This document shows, piece by piece, positions 63,122-64,000 of a stretch of DNA of 64,000 bases. How positions within the stretch are numbered: position 1 is the stretch's first letter; every line of letters starts with the position of its first letter. Below the pieces are notes generated by a model. The model saw only the letters and a list, made by a program, of their open reading frames with translations, was not told the DNA's origin and did not search any database. This DNA comes from Pseudomonas sp. Gutcm_11s (lineage in GTDB: Bacteria > Pseudomonadota > Gammaproteobacteria > Pseudomonadales > Pseudomonadaceae), in assembly GCF_028649395.1 (NCBI RefSeq), contig NZ_JAQSUW010000014.1:666315-730314 (forward strand). Direction: 5' to 3'. Position numbers and translations under genes: made by a program.

Positions 63122-64000
63122 ATGCGAATTCACACCGGGCTCGGCCTGCTGCCCCTGCTCATGGTGCTGGGAGTCACACCGATCACACCGGCCGTGGCCG
63201 AGGAGCCGGCCCCCGCCAGCTCCGCAAGCGAACAGGTGTTCAGCACCGAAGAGCTGGACCAGATGCTCGCCCCGCTGGCTCTGTATCCCGATGCCCTGCT
63301 GGCTCAAGTGCTGATGGCCACCACCTACCCCGGCGATGTGGCCGACGCGGTGACCTGGTCCACCGAGCACCCGGATGCCAGCGGCGACGATGCGGTGCGT
63401 CAGGTCTCCGATCAGTCCTGGGACCCGAGCGTGCAGTCGCTGGTCGCCTTCCCCGCCGTGCTGGCCACCATGGGCCAGGACCCGGCCTGGGTGCAGCGGG
63501 TCGGGGACGCCTTCCTCGCTCAGCCCGACGCGGTGATGAGCTCGGTCCAGCGCCTGCGCCAACAGGCCAAGGCAGCCGGCAACCTGGAGTCCAACGACAA
63601 GCAGAAGGTCAGCGAGAAGCCAGCCGAGCCCGCCCAGGTGACCAGCTCCGGCAGCACGCAACAAACCATCATCATCGAGTCGGCCGACCCGCAGGTGGTC
63701 TACGTGCCCAGCTACAACCCCACCGTGGTCTACGGCACCTGGCCCTATCCATCCTACCCGCCGGTGTACTATCCGCCGCCCGGCTACTACTTCGGCTCCG
63801 CCGTGGTCGCCGGCATAGGCTTCGCCGCGGGCGTGGCCATAGTCGATTCGCTCTGGGGTGACTGCAACTGGGGCCACGGCGACATCGACATCGACGTCAA
63901 TCGCTACAACAACATCAACGACAACCGTCAGCTCAACGTCAACCAGAACACCTGGAAGCACAACGCCGCGAACCGCGATGGCGTGCCCTACCGCGACCGG
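63122..64000 (+). CDS. DUF3300 exported protein (3' end outside window)
   Basis: At least 293 codons, signal peptide MRIHTGLGLLPLLMVLGVTPITPAVAEE. Conserved DUF3300 part: FSTEELDQMLAPLALYPDALLAQVLMATTYPGDVADAVTW and SWDPSVQSLVAFPAVLATM. Later a Tyr/Pro-rich WPYPSYPPVYYPPPGYYFGSA stretch, GFAAGVAIVDSLWGDCNWGHGDIDIDVNRYNNIN. Function unknown; envelope location predicted. Not obviously linked to the PPK2-CHAD genes 65 bases upstream. Confidence 0.88.
   Translation, partial: MRIHTGLGLLPLLMVLGVTPITPAVAEEPAPASSASEQVFSTEELDQMLAPLALYPDALLAQVLMATTYPGDVADAVTWSTEHPDASGDDAVRQVSDQSWDPSVQSLVAFPAVLATMGQDPAWVQRVGDAFLAQPDAVMSSVQRLRQQAKAAGNLESNDKQKVSEKPAEPAQVTSSGSTQQTIIIESADPQVVYVPSYNPTVVYGTWPYPSYPPVYYPPPGYYFGSAVVAGIGFAAGVAIVDSLWGDCNWGHGDIDIDVNRYNNINDNRQLNVNQNTWKHNAANRDGVPYRDR

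Overview
The window comes from a GC-rich Pseudomonas (Pseudomonadaceae) chromosome. This rests on Pseudomonas-type flagellar gene content and promoters (sigma-54 and sigma-28), an OprD-family porin, rmf/pyrD and dacB/rlmKL neighbourhoods, a PauA5-like glutamylpolyamine synthetase and Crc/Hfq-type leader motifs. Species is not resolvable; an oleovorans/mendocina/alcaligenes-like member is my guess. I see no tRNA, rRNA, CRISPR array, insertion sequence or phage gene. Both ends cut a gene (flgI on the left, a DUF3300 gene on the right).

Layout. (1) 1-11 kb: rod/hook/ring genes flgBCDE and flgFGHI on the minus strand, each set behind a consensus sigma-54 promoter; then cheV-cheR (minus) and flgA, flgM, flgN, flgZ (plus), with a consensus sigma-28 promoter before flgM. 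(2) 11-19.7 kb: pauA5, a glutaredoxin-like gene, a DUF5610 gene, a TetR regulator divergent from a metallo-beta-lactamase-fold hydrolase across a shared palindrome, an OprD porin, an AmtB transporter with a sigma-54 promoter and a long leader, and a DUF883/YqjE/YqjK-like membrane stress operon. (3) 19.7-27.6 kb: a c-di-GMP group (EAL, GGDEF, HD-GYP with a large insertion) mixed with dgt and a FUSC-like membrane protein. (4) 27.6-35.4 kb: conserved housekeeping (yggL, dacB, rlmKL, rmf, pyrD, rraB and small unknowns). (5) 35.6-39.9 kb: SDR dehydrogenase, esterase-like hydrolase and Baeyer-Villiger-type monooxygenase in one overlapping operon with a divergent AraC regulator; then an LTA-synthase-like sulfatase-fold membrane enzyme. 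(6) 42-60 kb: the accessory centre of the window. (7) 60-64 kb: DUF3302, HlyD, PPK2 and CHAD genes, then DUF3300.

The most interesting part is 42-60 kb. One minus-strand set is RBBP9-like hydrolase, DUF1302 outer-membrane protein, DUF1329 periplasmic protein, YCF48-like propeller, RND/MMPL permease: together it could form a path across the whole envelope for a lipophilic compound. A second minus-strand set is quinone oxidoreductase, TauD-type dioxygenase, BKACE (DUF849), MFS, DsbA-like, a 52-codon coupled small ORF, YeiH, CoA-transferase A and B, and a periplasmic unknown. An AraC regulator gene lies between them. The promoter regions of both sets carry the same tandem element (two 18-bp half-sites with a 3-bp gap and a TAC(A/T)GT -10-like hexamer 19-20 bp further), so I infer one regulon. 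BKACE plus the CoA transferase suggests cleavage of a beta-keto acid with acetyl-CoA and recovery of acetoacetate; substrate unknown.

At least ten gene starts, mostly catabolic or transport, carry an exact AAnAANAA-type motif (Crc/Hfq 'CA' motif), suggesting that the catabolic parts of this window are under carbon catabolite repression.
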